Source of the DNA: Paenibacillus sp. W2I17
Lineage (GTDB): Bacteria; Bacillota; Bacilli; Paenibacillales; Paenibacillaceae
Assembly (NCBI RefSeq): GCF_030815985.1
Contig: NZ_JAUSXM010000001.1
Span: 2,914,001-2,978,000 of the forward strand
Direction: 5' to 3'
Length of the DNA stretch: 64,000 nt
Part shown: piece after piece, positions 17,313 to 25,157 of the stretch
Layout: every line of letters begins with the position of its first letter
Numbering within the stretch: the stretch's first letter is position 1
Notes under the pieces: generated by a model
Database searches by the model: none
What the model was told of the DNA's origin: nothing
Seen by the model: only the letters and a program-made list of their open reading frames with translations
Position numbers and translations under genes: made by a program

Positions 17313-19313
17313 ATGAGCAAACAAGAAAACAGTAACTCAGCAAGCAACAAATCAGGTAACGAAATAAACAGCCAAGCAAATGGTCTACAACAATCCGGTC
17401 ATTCCATTGAGGTCCGTCTGCAAGGTGGCGCGGTACGTTCATACGAAGCAGGCATCACTGTAGGTGCGGTTGCCTCATCTATCAGCACAAGCCTGGGGAA
17501 ACAGGCCATTGGCGGTATTGTAGATGGTCAAAATGTCGATCTCGATTGGGTGCTCAAGCAAGATTGCGAACTCGTTATCGTTACTTTGGACAGCGCGGAA
17601 GGTCTATATCGTTATCGTCACAGCGCAGCACATGTGCTGGCACAGGCACTCAAACGCATCTACGGTGCGGAACAAGTGAAACTGGGTATAGGCCCAGTCA
17701 TTGAAGATGGATTCTACTACGATGTTGATCTGGAGCATGCCTTGTCCATCAGTGATCTGGCTGCCATCGAGCGGGAAATGAACAAAATCATTCAGGAGAA
17801 TCATAAGATCAGTCGCCGGATCGTTAACCGGCAGGAAGCCCTCCGTATCTTCGGAGAGATCCAGGACCCCTATAAGCTTGAACTCATTCAGGATTTGCCA
17901 GAGGACGCCGAACTATCAATCTATGATCAAGGAGAGTTCTTCGATCTGTGTCGCGGTCCCCATCTTCCATCCACTGGTCGGATCAAAGCGTTCAAGCTGT
18001 TAAATGTGGCTGGTGCGTACTGGCGTGGTAACTCGGATAATAAGATGCTGCAACGCATCTACGGCACTGCTTTCCCGAACAAAGCCCAACTGGATGAACA
18101 TCTGCACATGCTCGAAGAAGCGAAGAAACGGGATCACCGTAAACTTGGCAAAGAGCTTGAACTGTTCATGTTCTCCGAAGAAGCGCCCGGCATGCCCTTC
18201 TATCTGCCCAAAGGTATGACTGTTCGCACTGAACTGGAGCAGTTCTCCCGTGAGCTGCAATTACAGGAAGGGTATCAGGAAGTCCGGACTCCTCTCATGA
18301 TGAACAACCGGCTGTGGGAGCAATCGGGCCATTGGGAGCATTACAAGGACAACATGTATTTCTCGGAAGTGGACGATGCCACTTTTGCACTTAAACCGAT
18401 GAACTGTCCTGGACACATGCTGATCTTCAAAAATACACTTCATTCCTATCGTGAATTACCGATTCGCATGATGGAATTTGGTCAGGTTCACCGTCATGAA
18501 TTCTCAGGTGCCCTGAACGGCATGATGCGTGTGCGGACATTCTGCCAGGATGATGCCCATCTCTATGTCATGCCAGAGCAGATCGAAGACGAGATCAATC
18601 AGGCGATCTCACTGATCGGACGTATGTACGATATCTTTGGGTTCGAATATAAGATTGAATTGTCCACTCGTCCAGAAGACTCCATGGGATCGGAAGAACT
18701 GTGGGATCAGGCGGAACGCGCATTGCAAAATGTTCTGGATCGTCGGGGCGTGGAATATCGCATTAACGAAGGGGACGGTGCCTTTTATGGACCGAAAATT
18801 GACTTTCATATCCTTGATGCGCTGAAGCGTAGCTGGCAGTGCGGAACAATCCAGCTTGATTTTCAAATGCCGGAGAAGTTCGACCTCACTTACATTGGCG
18901 AGGATAGCCTGAAACACCGTCCTGTCGTGATCCACCGTGCCATCTATGGTTCCATCGATCGTTTCATCGGCATCCTGACTGAGCACTATGCAGGAGCGTT
19001 CCCACTCTGGCTCGCACCTGTGCAAGTGAAGCTGCTGCCTGTATCGGATCATTACGCAGACTATGCACTCCAAGTACAGAGTCAGCTCCGCGCTGCGGGC
19101 ATTAGGGTAGAAACAGATCTGCGCAGCGAGAAGCTCGGTTACAAAATCCGTGAAGCCCAGATGGAAAAAGTGCCTTATTCGCTCGTACTTGGAGAGAATG
19201 AGAAAAATGCCTCATCCGCCTCTGTCCGTGCATACGGTCAGGGAGATCAAGGCATCCAACGTATTGAAGCTGTTATTGAAATGATCCAGCAAGCTGTGAA
19301 GGCAAAAGTCTGA
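17313..19313 (+). CDS. thrS: Threonyl-tRNA synthetase
   Basis: Charges tRNA-Thr with threonine in the cytoplasm. 666 residues. After a Ser/Asn/Gln-rich N-terminal tail of about 25 residues come the TGS domain, the editing domain with HSAAHVLAQAL and FDLCRGPHLP, the class II catalytic core with MNCPGHMLIFK, FGQVHRHEFSGAL and RTFCQDDAH, and the anticodon-binding domain starting near LAPVQVKLLPV. GGAGAG precedes the ATG at 17313; a longer reading from 17277 would begin inside the T-box terminator and is rejected. Expression is governed by the T-box leader. It could be the main or a second threonyl-tRNA synthetase (as thrS/thrZ in Bacillus); the window cannot tell. Confidence 0.96.
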   Translation: MSKQENSNSASNKSGNEINSQANGLQQSGHSIEVRLQGGAVRSYEAGITVGAVASSISTSLGKQAIGGIVDGQNVDLDWVLKQDCELVIVTLDSAEGLYRYRHSAAHVLAQALKRIYGAEQVKLGIGPVIEDGFYYDVDLEHALSISDLAAIEREMNKIIQENHKISRRIVNRQEALRIFGEIQDPYKLELIQDLPEDAELSIYDQGEFFDLCRGPHLPSTGRIKAFKLLNVAGAYWRGNSDNKMLQRIYGTAFPNKAQLDEHLHMLEEAKKRDHRKLGKELELFMFSEEAPGMPFYLPKGMTVRTELEQFSRELQLQEGYQEVRTPLMMNNRLWEQSGHWEHYKDNMYFSEVDDATFALKPMNCPGHMLIFKNTLHSYRELPIRMMEFGQVHRHEFSGALNGMMRVRTFCQDDAHLYVMPEQIEDEINQAISLIGRMYDIFGFEYKIELSTRPEDSMGSEELWDQAERALQNVLDRRGVEYRINEGDGAFYGPKIDFHILDALKRSWQCGTIQLDFQMPEKFDLTYIGEDSLKHRPVVIHRAIYGSIDRFIGILTEHYAGAFPLWLAPVQVKLLPVSDHYADYALQVQSQLRAAGIRVETDLRSEKLGYKIREAQMEKVPYSLVLGENEKNASSASVRAYGQGDQGIQRIEAVIEMIQQAVKAKV

Positions 19314-19325
19314 ACCACATCCGCA

Positions 19326-20189
19326 TCACAACTTCTCGTCAGGCTTTAGCCCCACCTGTTCTTCGCTCCATGTCCAGAAACGCTCAGCTGAAGCATCATC
19401 AACGGCATGTTTCTTCAGCTGCTGCTCTTTCTGTTGATAGAAGTAACGCCCGGTGATGCCGACAACTTCAGGGCTTGTGGCCAGATAAACAGCCGTTCGC
19501 GCCCCTTCTTCAGGGGACAGAAAGAATGGAAGTTTACCTGCAAACACCATAATGCGTGTGCCAAATCCGGTATTGCGATCTACGCCAATACTCGTTCCCA
19601 CCGCACCAGGGTGCAAACAGTTCACTGTGACAGACGTACCCGACAGTTTGCGAGCCAATGCACGAGTGAACAGCACGTTAGCCAACTTGGATTGAGCATA
19701 GCTTTTGATCGGATTATAACCTTTGTGCAGATGTGGATCTTCGAAGTGGATTTTGCCGGCCTTGTACGCACCTGACGAAACGTTCACAACCCGTCCCTGC
19801 TTCGCAGCTTTCAGAGGTTCTATCAAAAGTAAGGTCAGCAGGAAATGCCCCAGATGGTTGATACCGATACTTTGTTCGAACCCATCTGAGGTTTCCTTCC
19901 GCTTAACCATCACTACCCCTGCATTATTAACCAGAACGTCAAGGCGATCATGACGCTCGCGGAATGTGCGGGCAAACTGGCGTATACTTTCGAGTGAACC
20001 CAGGTCACACAACATCAATTCAATCGCAGAAGAGCCGGACTGACGCACAGCTTCCTGAAGAGCCTCTTGTCCGCGCTTCTCACTGCGGCATGCCATGATT
20101 ACGCGATATCCTTGTCTTGCAAGTTCAATGGTGGTTGCCAACCCCATACCTGAGTTAGCTCCTGTTACAATTGCTGTCTGATTGGACAT
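19326..20189 (-). CDS. Short-chain dehydrogenase/reductase
   Basis: 287 residues of the classical SDR fold, closest in pattern to retinol-dehydrogenase-like enzymes. The cofactor motif TGANSGMG is at about 8-15, NNAG in the middle, and the catalytic residues lie in SSGAYKAG and SYAQSK. The substrate is unknown. The start at 20189 has GAAGGGAAG upstream; a longer frame to 20291 runs into the divergent gene region. Its stop is 12 bases after the convergent thrS stop. Confidence 0.88.
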   Translation of the reverse strand: MSNQTAIVTGANSGMGLATTIELARQGYRVIMACRSEKRGQEALQEAVRQSGSSAIELMLCDLGSLESIRQFARTFRERHDRLDVLVNNAGVVMVKRKETSDGFEQSIGINHLGHFLLTLLLIEPLKAAKQGRVVNVSSGAYKAGKIHFEDPHLHKGYNPIKSYAQSKLANVLFTRALARKLSGTSVTVNCLHPGAVGTSIGVDRNTGFGTRIMVFAGKLPFFLSPEEGARTAVYLATSPEVVGITGRYFYQQKEQQLKKHAVDDASAERFWTWSEEQVGLKPDEKL

Positions 20190-20293
20190 GAGGTACTTCC
20201 CTTCTGAACCTGAGGTTCCGAAATTAGAGGCGCGACGACGGACAATATGAGATAATGATAGGATCACATCTCGGTTTCCATGGGAGGACAAGT

Positions 20294-20836
20294 ATGCTGA
20301 CCAAAGAAGATTTTAAAAAAGTTAAAAAACAAGCCAAACTTGAAATCGCACTACTCGAACAGGAATATCAGGAAATCTTGCAGAACGTTGACACTACGCT
20401 GTATGAAAAATACGGTATTTTGGACAAAGAAGAAACACGTGAGCTCACCCGAAAACGCAAAAATCGAAGATATGCTTCACTGGTCATCGAACTATGCGCC
20501 ATTACTGAACAAATGTTACATCAACTGTATAGAGACGTATATCAGAAAAAGTTTAATTCGACCCAGCTGATGAAAACTCCTGCCTACCGTGCACGCTCCA
20601 ACATGGAGATTATTCAGGCCGAACTGAGTAAAGAGTTCATTGCTCTGGAATCCGAAAAGGAACACTTCGCTGAAGCCCTTAGTCTGGTGTTTCAGACGAG
20701 GAACAAACTTGTTCATGATAACTTCTCGTTTGTCTCCATCGTTAAAGATGGCAGTAATGAAGAAGAAACGTTCGAAGCACTGCTCCATACCGTTAAAAAA
20801 TATAGAAAACACTTAAAATACAATCGCCCTGAATAA
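20294..20836 (+). CDS. HEPN-like protein of unknown function
   Basis: 180 residues, almost wholly helical. The N-terminal 60 residues are highly charged and likely coiled coil. A central ASLVIELCAITEQMLHQLY resembles the first conserved helix of HEPN domains, and RNKLVHDNFSF near residue 145 fits the HEPN signature in which an Arg is followed four to six residues later by His (here R-N-x3-H). HEPN proteins are often RNases in toxin-antitoxin or abortive infection systems, but non-catalytic ones exist. No MNT-type nucleotidyltransferase antitoxin is adjacent. The start at 20294 has GGGAGG upstream. The assignment rests on motif pattern only. Confidence 0.55.
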   Translation: MLTKEDFKKVKKQAKLEIALLEQEYQEILQNVDTTLYEKYGILDKEETRELTRKRKNRRYASLVIELCAITEQMLHQLYRDVYQKKFNSTQLMKTPAYRARSNMEIIQAELSKEFIALESEKEHFAEALSLVFQTRNKLVHDNFSFVSIVKDGSNEEETFEALLHTVKKYRKHLKYNRPE

Positions 20837-20860
20837 CAACAATCATCGCTAAAAAAGAAA

Positions 20861-20892
20861 AGGAGGTGTACCGGACTACGGTCCGGATCACC
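20861..20892 (+). promoter_or_regulatory. Shine-Dalgarno separated from the ATG by a UACG-capped hairpin
   Basis: AGGAGGTG (20861-20868) is a near-perfect ribosome binding site but lies 24 bases before the ATG at 20893, too far for normal use. The bases between form CCGGAC-TACG-GTCCGG (20871-20886): a 6-bp stem closed by C-G over a UACG loop, one of the most stable tetraloops. Folding leaves 2 plus 6 unpaired bases, an ideal effective spacing. No ATG, GTG or TTG lies at normal spacing. Confidence 0.7.
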
Positions 20893-21624
20893 ATGAGCCA
20901 TCCATCAACTTCGATTACTGTGCTAAATCTCCAGATTCCCACACCTTCCGGGAACAGCCCCATATTCCCCGTCATGCTTCGTGACGAAGATGGGGTAACC
21001 CTGGTGGATACGGGCATGATTGGACAATTTGCCGAACTTCAATCCGCATTGGAACAAGAGGACGTACAGCTCCCGGACGTCAAACGTGTGATTATTACAC
21101 ATCAGGACATCGATCATATCGGTAACTTGGGTGCTCTTCTGGATGCCATCCCTGATCTGGAAATCTGGGCACATGCCGATGAGATTCCATATCTAACAGG
21201 TGAGAAACCTTTGATTAAATTCACGCCTGAACGTCGCGCTCTGCTCCCCGCGCCCGTTTTGGCACTGGCAGACCAACTGCTCTTGCAGCTGCCTGAAGTG
21301 AACATTAGTAGAACTCTGGCGGACGGAGACTTGTTACCCCTTCAAGGTGGTACACAGGTCATTCATACACCGGGACATACGCCAGGTCATATCTGCCTGT
21401 ATTTCGGGGAGCAACAGTTCCTGCTCGCTGCCGATGAACTTCGTGTGGTTGATGATGAACTGGTTGGCCCTGCACCACAAGCGACACCGGACATGCCTGA
21501 AGCGCTGCGAAGCCTGAAGAAACTGACCAACCTTAAGCTCAATAAGGTTCTCTGTTATCACGGTGGCGAGTACATGAATGATCCGGCTCAGCGTATTGCC
21601 ACACTTGCGGAGAGCGCAGAATAA
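20893..21624 (+). CDS. Metallo-beta-lactamase-fold hydrolase
   Basis: 243 residues. The metal motif THQDIDHIGN (TH-x-D-x-DH), a second His in HTPGHTPGH, an Asp in AADELRV and a late His in CYHGGEY give the full ligand set of the fold. Family members include glyoxalase II, lactonases and RNases; the substrate here cannot be named. Its start at 20893 is chosen because homologous sequence begins there; the ribosome binding site is placed unusually, with a stable hairpin between. It follows the HEPN-like gene by 56 bases and may share its transcript. Confidence 0.87.
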   Translation: MSHPSTSITVLNLQIPTPSGNSPIFPVMLRDEDGVTLVDTGMIGQFAELQSALEQEDVQLPDVKRVIITHQDIDHIGNLGALLDAIPDLEIWAHADEIPYLTGEKPLIKFTPERRALLPAPVLALADQLLLQLPEVNISRTLADGDLLPLQGGTQVIHTPGHTPGHICLYFGEQQFLLAADELRVVDDELVGPAPQATPDMPEALRSLKKLTNLKLNKVLCYHGGEYMNDPAQRIATLAESAE

Positions 21625-21749
21625 GTAAAGAACGCGGACTTGTGAGTGCTTTTGAATGACAAAAGCATCCTATTAACGCTGTTTCTCTTCGTGCGGCATT
21701 GTGCGTTGTAGCTCATTCAAGATTAGGATGACACATACATTACAATCAA

Positions 21750-21795
21750 GGAGCTGTCCCAAATGTCATGAACTTGACAGGGACAGCTCCTTTGA
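21750..21795 (+). terminator. Terminator-like hairpin downstream of the hydrolase gene
   Basis: GGAGCTGTCCC (21750-21760) pairs perfectly with GGGACAGCTCC (21780-21790) across a 19-base loop, followed by a short T stretch. It lies 126 bases past the hydrolase stop. A smaller hairpin (GTGCTTTTG...CAAAAGCAT) lies at about 21646-21668. Confidence 0.55.
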
Positions 21796-21914
21796 TTAAT
21801 TAACCATGTGCATCTACTACTGCACTGGTGTTGACCGTATGGTAGCTCCTATTGCGCACGCTATGCATACAGTATGCACGCAGTATCTTATATTGAACTA
21901 CGACATGTGCACAG

Positions 21915-21992
21915 TATCTTTCCCCTGCCCGTTTGGCAAAACAATTCACCGGAAAACCGTAACGTAAGTGTCTACTTATTGACTGAGGTCCG
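21915..21992 (+). mobile_element. Remnant of an IS3-family element (right end only)
   Basis: These 78 bases align along their length with 23306-23384, the last 79 bases of the intact insertion sequence downstream, including TATCTTTCCCCTGC at the start and GTGTCTACTT and GAGGTCCG at the end. Sequence divergence is clear (for example the final stop codon region), so it is an old relic of a related element rather than a recent copy. No coding capacity remains. Confidence 0.75.
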
Positions 21993-22030
21993 CCTCTAAT
22001 GAATTGGGCACAGTCTAAACGCTATACTTG

Positions 22031-22097
22031 TTTTGTAACGAATCTCAGACACCCTATACGCAGTATTTTGAGTATCAAGATTTTCTAACGAACTTCA
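22031..22097 (+). repeat. Two copies of a 25-base repeat left of the insertion sequence
   Basis: The unit reads roughly TTTCTAACGAACCTCAGACACC. Copy one is at 22031-22058. Copy two begins at 22081 (TTTTCTAACGAACTTCA) and is interrupted by the insertion sequence at 22098; it resumes at 23385 with CCAGACACCTTA. Confidence 0.55.
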
Positions 22098-22166
22098 TGG
22101 AGCTAGAATAAAAAGTGGACACCCGTTAACGGACGGAAGGATAATAAGACTAACGGAGGTGTCCAC

Positions 22167-22484
22167 ATGGGAGAACAGCGGCAACGATATAACGAAGAAT
22201 TCAAGAAACAAACGGTCAAATTCATTCAAGAGCAGACGAAGACACTTGGAGATTTGGCAGAAGAACTCAACATTCCAAAAAGTACGTTGCACCAATGGAT
22301 GAGTAAGTACCGCGAACTAAAACATGAGCCTGTTGCCAGTGTAGATCGAGTGAAGGAACTGGAAGCAGAGCTTCAAGAGATGCGCCGGTTGCTTCAAGAG
22401 AAAGAGCACACGCTTGCGGATACACAAGAAGAACTGGCGATTGTAAAAAAAGCAGTGCACATCTTCAGCAAACCAAAGAGCTAA
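22167..22484 (+). CDS. IS3-family transposase OrfA
   Basis: 105 residues. An N-terminal helix-turn-helix (about 20-48, with LAEELNIPKSTLHQWMSKY) binds the element ends, followed by a leucine-rich coiled coil (about 55-95) for multimerisation. GGAGG lies 7 bases before the ATG. A run of seven A residues at 22445-22451 followed by G is placed so that ribosomes can slip by -1 into the OrfB frame to make the OrfAB transposase. Confidence 0.92.
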   Translation: MGEQRQRYNEEFKKQTVKFIQEQTKTLGDLAEELNIPKSTLHQWMSKYRELKHEPVASVDRVKELEAELQEMRRLLQEKEHTLADTQEELAIVKKAVHIFSKPKS

Positions 22485-22495
22485 GATTTCAGTTT

Positions 22496-23359
22496 GTGGA
22501 AGATCATCGCTCCGAGTTTTCTTTGGAGAAGATGTGCAGAACCTTTCAAGTATCACGGAGCGGATATTACAGATGGCGAATGGACCGAACCAGCAAGCGG
22601 CAGAACCGCAAAGACGAGGTCATGAAGCGTATTCGGTATCATTTTTACGACCACCAGATGCGGTGTGGAAGCCCTAAAATTACGTATCTGCTCCATTTAG
22701 AAGGGTTGCGAATCTCTTCCCGTACCGTCAGTATATACATGCGTCAAATGAATCTACGTTCTGTGGTCATGCCCAAATATCGCGTTCAGACGACGGATTC
22801 CAAACACGACCATCCCCTTGCGCCAAATACGCTGAATCAGCAATTTAAAACGTCCAAACCGAATACGGTATGGGTTACCGACATCACCTACATTCCTTGC
22901 CGAGGAGGTCGTCTATATCTGGCCAGCGTTCTGGATTTGTGCACACGTGAAATTGTAGGCTGGCGTCTATATAACCATATGGAAACCAGTTTGGTGATGG
23001 GTGCACTGGAGGAAGCTTACAAGGCCAAACGCCCCGCTCCGGGATTACTCCATCACTCGGATCGCGGCTCTCAATACACGTCAAAAGAATACGTGGAGCA
23101 ACTAAAATCATACGGAATGGAATCAAGCATGAGCCGCCGAGGAAACTGTTATGATAACGCCTGTATTGAGTCGTGGCACAGTATTTTAAAGAAGGAACTC
23201 ATTTACTGCAACCCTCGTTTTAAGGCACCGGAAGAGGCTTATACTGCCATCTACCAGTACATTGAGTTCTATTACAACCGCAAGCGAATGCATGGCGCGC
23301 TAGGGTATCTTTCCCCTGCTCGTTTTGCGATGAAATTTACGGACAAATCCGCAGCGTAG
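22496..23359 (+). CDS. IS3-family transposase OrfB (DDE integrase domain)
   Basis: 287 residues from a GTG at 22496; in the cell it is likely made mainly as the C-terminal part of an OrfAB fusion through slippage at 22445-22451, since the frame is open back to that site. An HTH_21-like region precedes the rve catalytic core with Asp in WVTDITYI, Asp in HHSDRGSQYTS and Glu in NACIESWHSILK. The reading frame is intact, so the element may be active. Confidence 0.92.
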   Translation: MEDHRSEFSLEKMCRTFQVSRSGYYRWRMDRTSKRQNRKDEVMKRIRYHFYDHQMRCGSPKITYLLHLEGLRISSRTVSIYMRQMNLRSVVMPKYRVQTTDSKHDHPLAPNTLNQQFKTSKPNTVWVTDITYIPCRGGRLYLASVLDLCTREIVGWRLYNHMETSLVMGALEEAYKAKRPAPGLLHHSDRGSQYTSKEYVEQLKSYGMESSMSRRGNCYDNACIESWHSILKKELIYCNPRFKAPEEAYTAIYQYIEFYYNRKRMHGALGYLSPARFAMKFTDKSAA

Positions 23360-23384
23360 TGTCTACTTTTTTGACATAGGTCCA

Positions 23385-23525
23385 CCAGACACCTTAGTTA
23401 CTCATTACATTGGTTTTTCCGCAGGTTTCGAGTGAATTTTGGCATTATAGCGTGGCTGAGGTTCGTTAAATTCTACGATCTTCACCAAACCTCTATTTAA
23501 GGTGCGTCAGGTTCTTTAGAAAAAT
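23385..23525 (+). repeat. Further copies of the 25-base repeat right of the insertion sequence
   Basis: The interrupted copy resumes at 23385-23396. Two inverted copies follow: GCTGAGGTTCGTTAAATT at 23455-23472 and AAGGTGCGTCAGGTTCTTTA from 23499. The rest of 23397-23683 shows no gene or clear signal. Confidence 0.5.
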
Positions 23526-23683
23526 TTTATTTAGAGCGATTTAGATTCAGGGCACTTCAGGGCTTTAGCTCAAGATAAGCGGAAACCGTTCGTTTTAAAC
23601 TTACTCCATTCGCTACCTTACGGCGAGACCGATTCGGTGCGACGCTGTCCTGCAACACTGATTTTCTCTCCCCTGACCCCGAC

Positions 23684-24895
23684 TCAACTCTCCGGAGTAA
23701 GCACTATCAGCTTGTCATCTCCATCACGTGGCGATCCCCGTCCATCCCGGTTGTTTGTAAGCACATATAACTTGCCGTCCTCGCCAGCACTCACATTACG
23801 AATTCGACCCCATTCATCTTCGAAGATGGGTTCCACCTTCTCCACCTGTGTGCCATCTTCCGAAAGAGTAACCTTCAGCAACTGCTCTCCACGCAGATTT
23901 GCAGCAATCAGTGATCCAGCCCAAGGTCCTTCCTCAACAAAAGCTACACCAGACGGCGCCCATGTATCATTCCCACTATGTGCAAGCGGAGCCTGATATG
24001 CGCCATTGTCATCGTCGTCTCCCTCCACCTCGGGCCAGCCATAATTCTCTCCGGCCACAATCCGGTTGATCTCATCATGATTCCGCTGACCATGCTCAGT
24101 AGAATAGAGGTAACCGTTGTCCGGGTTCCATGCCAGTCCCTGTGCGTTGCGGTGTCCCATACTGTATACAGGTGAATTCGGCCATGGGTTGTCTGCTGGG
24201 ATCGATCCGTCGAGACCTATCCGCAATATTTTACCTCCAAGACTATCTTCGTTCTGTGACAGTTCCGGTTCATAACGCTCACCTGTCGTGATATAGAGCA
24301 ACTTGTCCGGGCCAATTTTGATCCGCCCACCATTATGATTTGTTCCGCCTGGAATGTTACCAAGCAACTCTTGATCTATGACCGCTTTGCCATCATTCAC
24401 CTTGAGACGTAACACTCGATTGGCAATGTCATCGCCTTCCAGATAAGAGTGGTATGCATACAAGTAACCGTTCTCCTCAAAGTCCGGATCTGCTGCAAGA
24501 CCCAACAAACCTCCTTCACCTTCTTCATTAAATGGGGCTGAGAATTCAATCAGTGGTTCAGAGGCTAGTTTTCCATCCTCAATGACTCGAATCGCACCAG
24601 GGCGTTCCGTTACAAACATCCGACCATCAGGCACACTCACAATCTCCCATGGTGCATTCAATCCTTCAACCAGAACAGAAGCCTGATACGGAATAACCGT
24701 CTCTCCCTGCGCTCCACTCTCATTTCCACTTGCACCGGTATTGCCTCCATTGGCTGTCTGTCCCTGACCGGTTCCCTGTCCCTGAGACGTCTGCTCTACT
24801 CCTCCCGTTGAGGGTTCGCCTGAAGAACATGACGCGGTTAACAGTGCCACACTTAATAATGAAGCATACAGCGGAACGGTTGCTCGATTATTCAT
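23684..24895 (-). CDS. PQQ-dependent sugar dehydrogenase-like lipoprotein
   Basis: 403 residues. A signal peptide with lipobox LTASC is followed by a Gly/Gln/Asn/Thr-rich linker of about 45 residues and a six-bladed beta-propeller of the soluble glucose/aldose dehydrogenase family: LNAPWEIVSVPDGRMFVTER, HNGGRIKIGPD, MGHRNAQGLAW, EHGQRNHDEIN and NYGWPEV are the expected landmarks. The protein would be tethered outside the membrane and oxidise sugars if PQQ is available; many Bacillota homologues have unproven activity. GGGAG precedes the ATG. It stands alone. Confidence 0.87.
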   Translation of the reverse strand: MNNRATVPLYASLLSVALLTASCSSGEPSTGGVEQTSQGQGTGQGQTANGGNTGASGNESGAQGETVIPYQASVLVEGLNAPWEIVSVPDGRMFVTERPGAIRVIEDGKLASEPLIEFSAPFNEEGEGGLLGLAADPDFEENGYLYAYHSYLEGDDIANRVLRLKVNDGKAVIDQELLGNIPGGTNHNGGRIKIGPDKLLYITTGERYEPELSQNEDSLGGKILRIGLDGSIPADNPWPNSPVYSMGHRNAQGLAWNPDNGYLYSTEHGQRNHDEINRIVAGENYGWPEVEGDDDDNGAYQAPLAHSGNDTWAPSGVAFVEEGPWAGSLIAANLRGEQLLKVTLSEDGTQVEKVEPIFEDEWGRIRNVSAGEDGKLYVLTNNRDGRGSPRDGDDKLIVLTPES

Positions 24896-25090
24896 GATTA
24901 CATCTCCCTTCGCATATCGTTCTTTTGTATAAAATAATTAAGCCAAGCTTCAACGTATTGTTAATGGATTGCTCGCTATAGTTGTGGTGTTATTATTCAT
25001 CTGTTAAGCGGTTTCGCCCTGTATTACCCTTCATACTCGCCGCTTAAACCGACAATTCAAGGGATTCTGGGGACATGAAATCACCACAGT

Positions 25091-25118
25091 TTGGAATTCC
25101 ATCATAATCTTTTATAAT
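25091..25118 (+). promoter_or_regulatory. Sigma-A-type promoter for the M24 peptidase gene
   Basis: TTGGAA (25091-25096) and TATAAT (25113-25118) with 16 bases between. Transcription should begin near 25125, which would remove most of the upstream AAGGA site and favours the later start codon at 25158. Confidence 0.6.
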
Positions 25119-25157
25119 AGAAGGATAGTATGAATGGAAAGGTGGACAACTACACTT

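Larger units (their letters stand above)
22098..23384 (+). mobile_element. Complete IS3-family insertion sequence
   Basis: 1287 bp. The ends are imperfect inverted repeats: TGGAGCTAGAATAAAAAGTG at the left and, read inward on the minus strand, TGGACCTATGTCAAAAAAGT at the right, with TG...CA termini. It carries two overlapping transposase frames in the -1 relation typical of the family. Flanking triplets are TCA and CCA, a possible 3-bp target duplication with one change. It inserted into a copy of a short local repeat. Confidence 0.88.
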
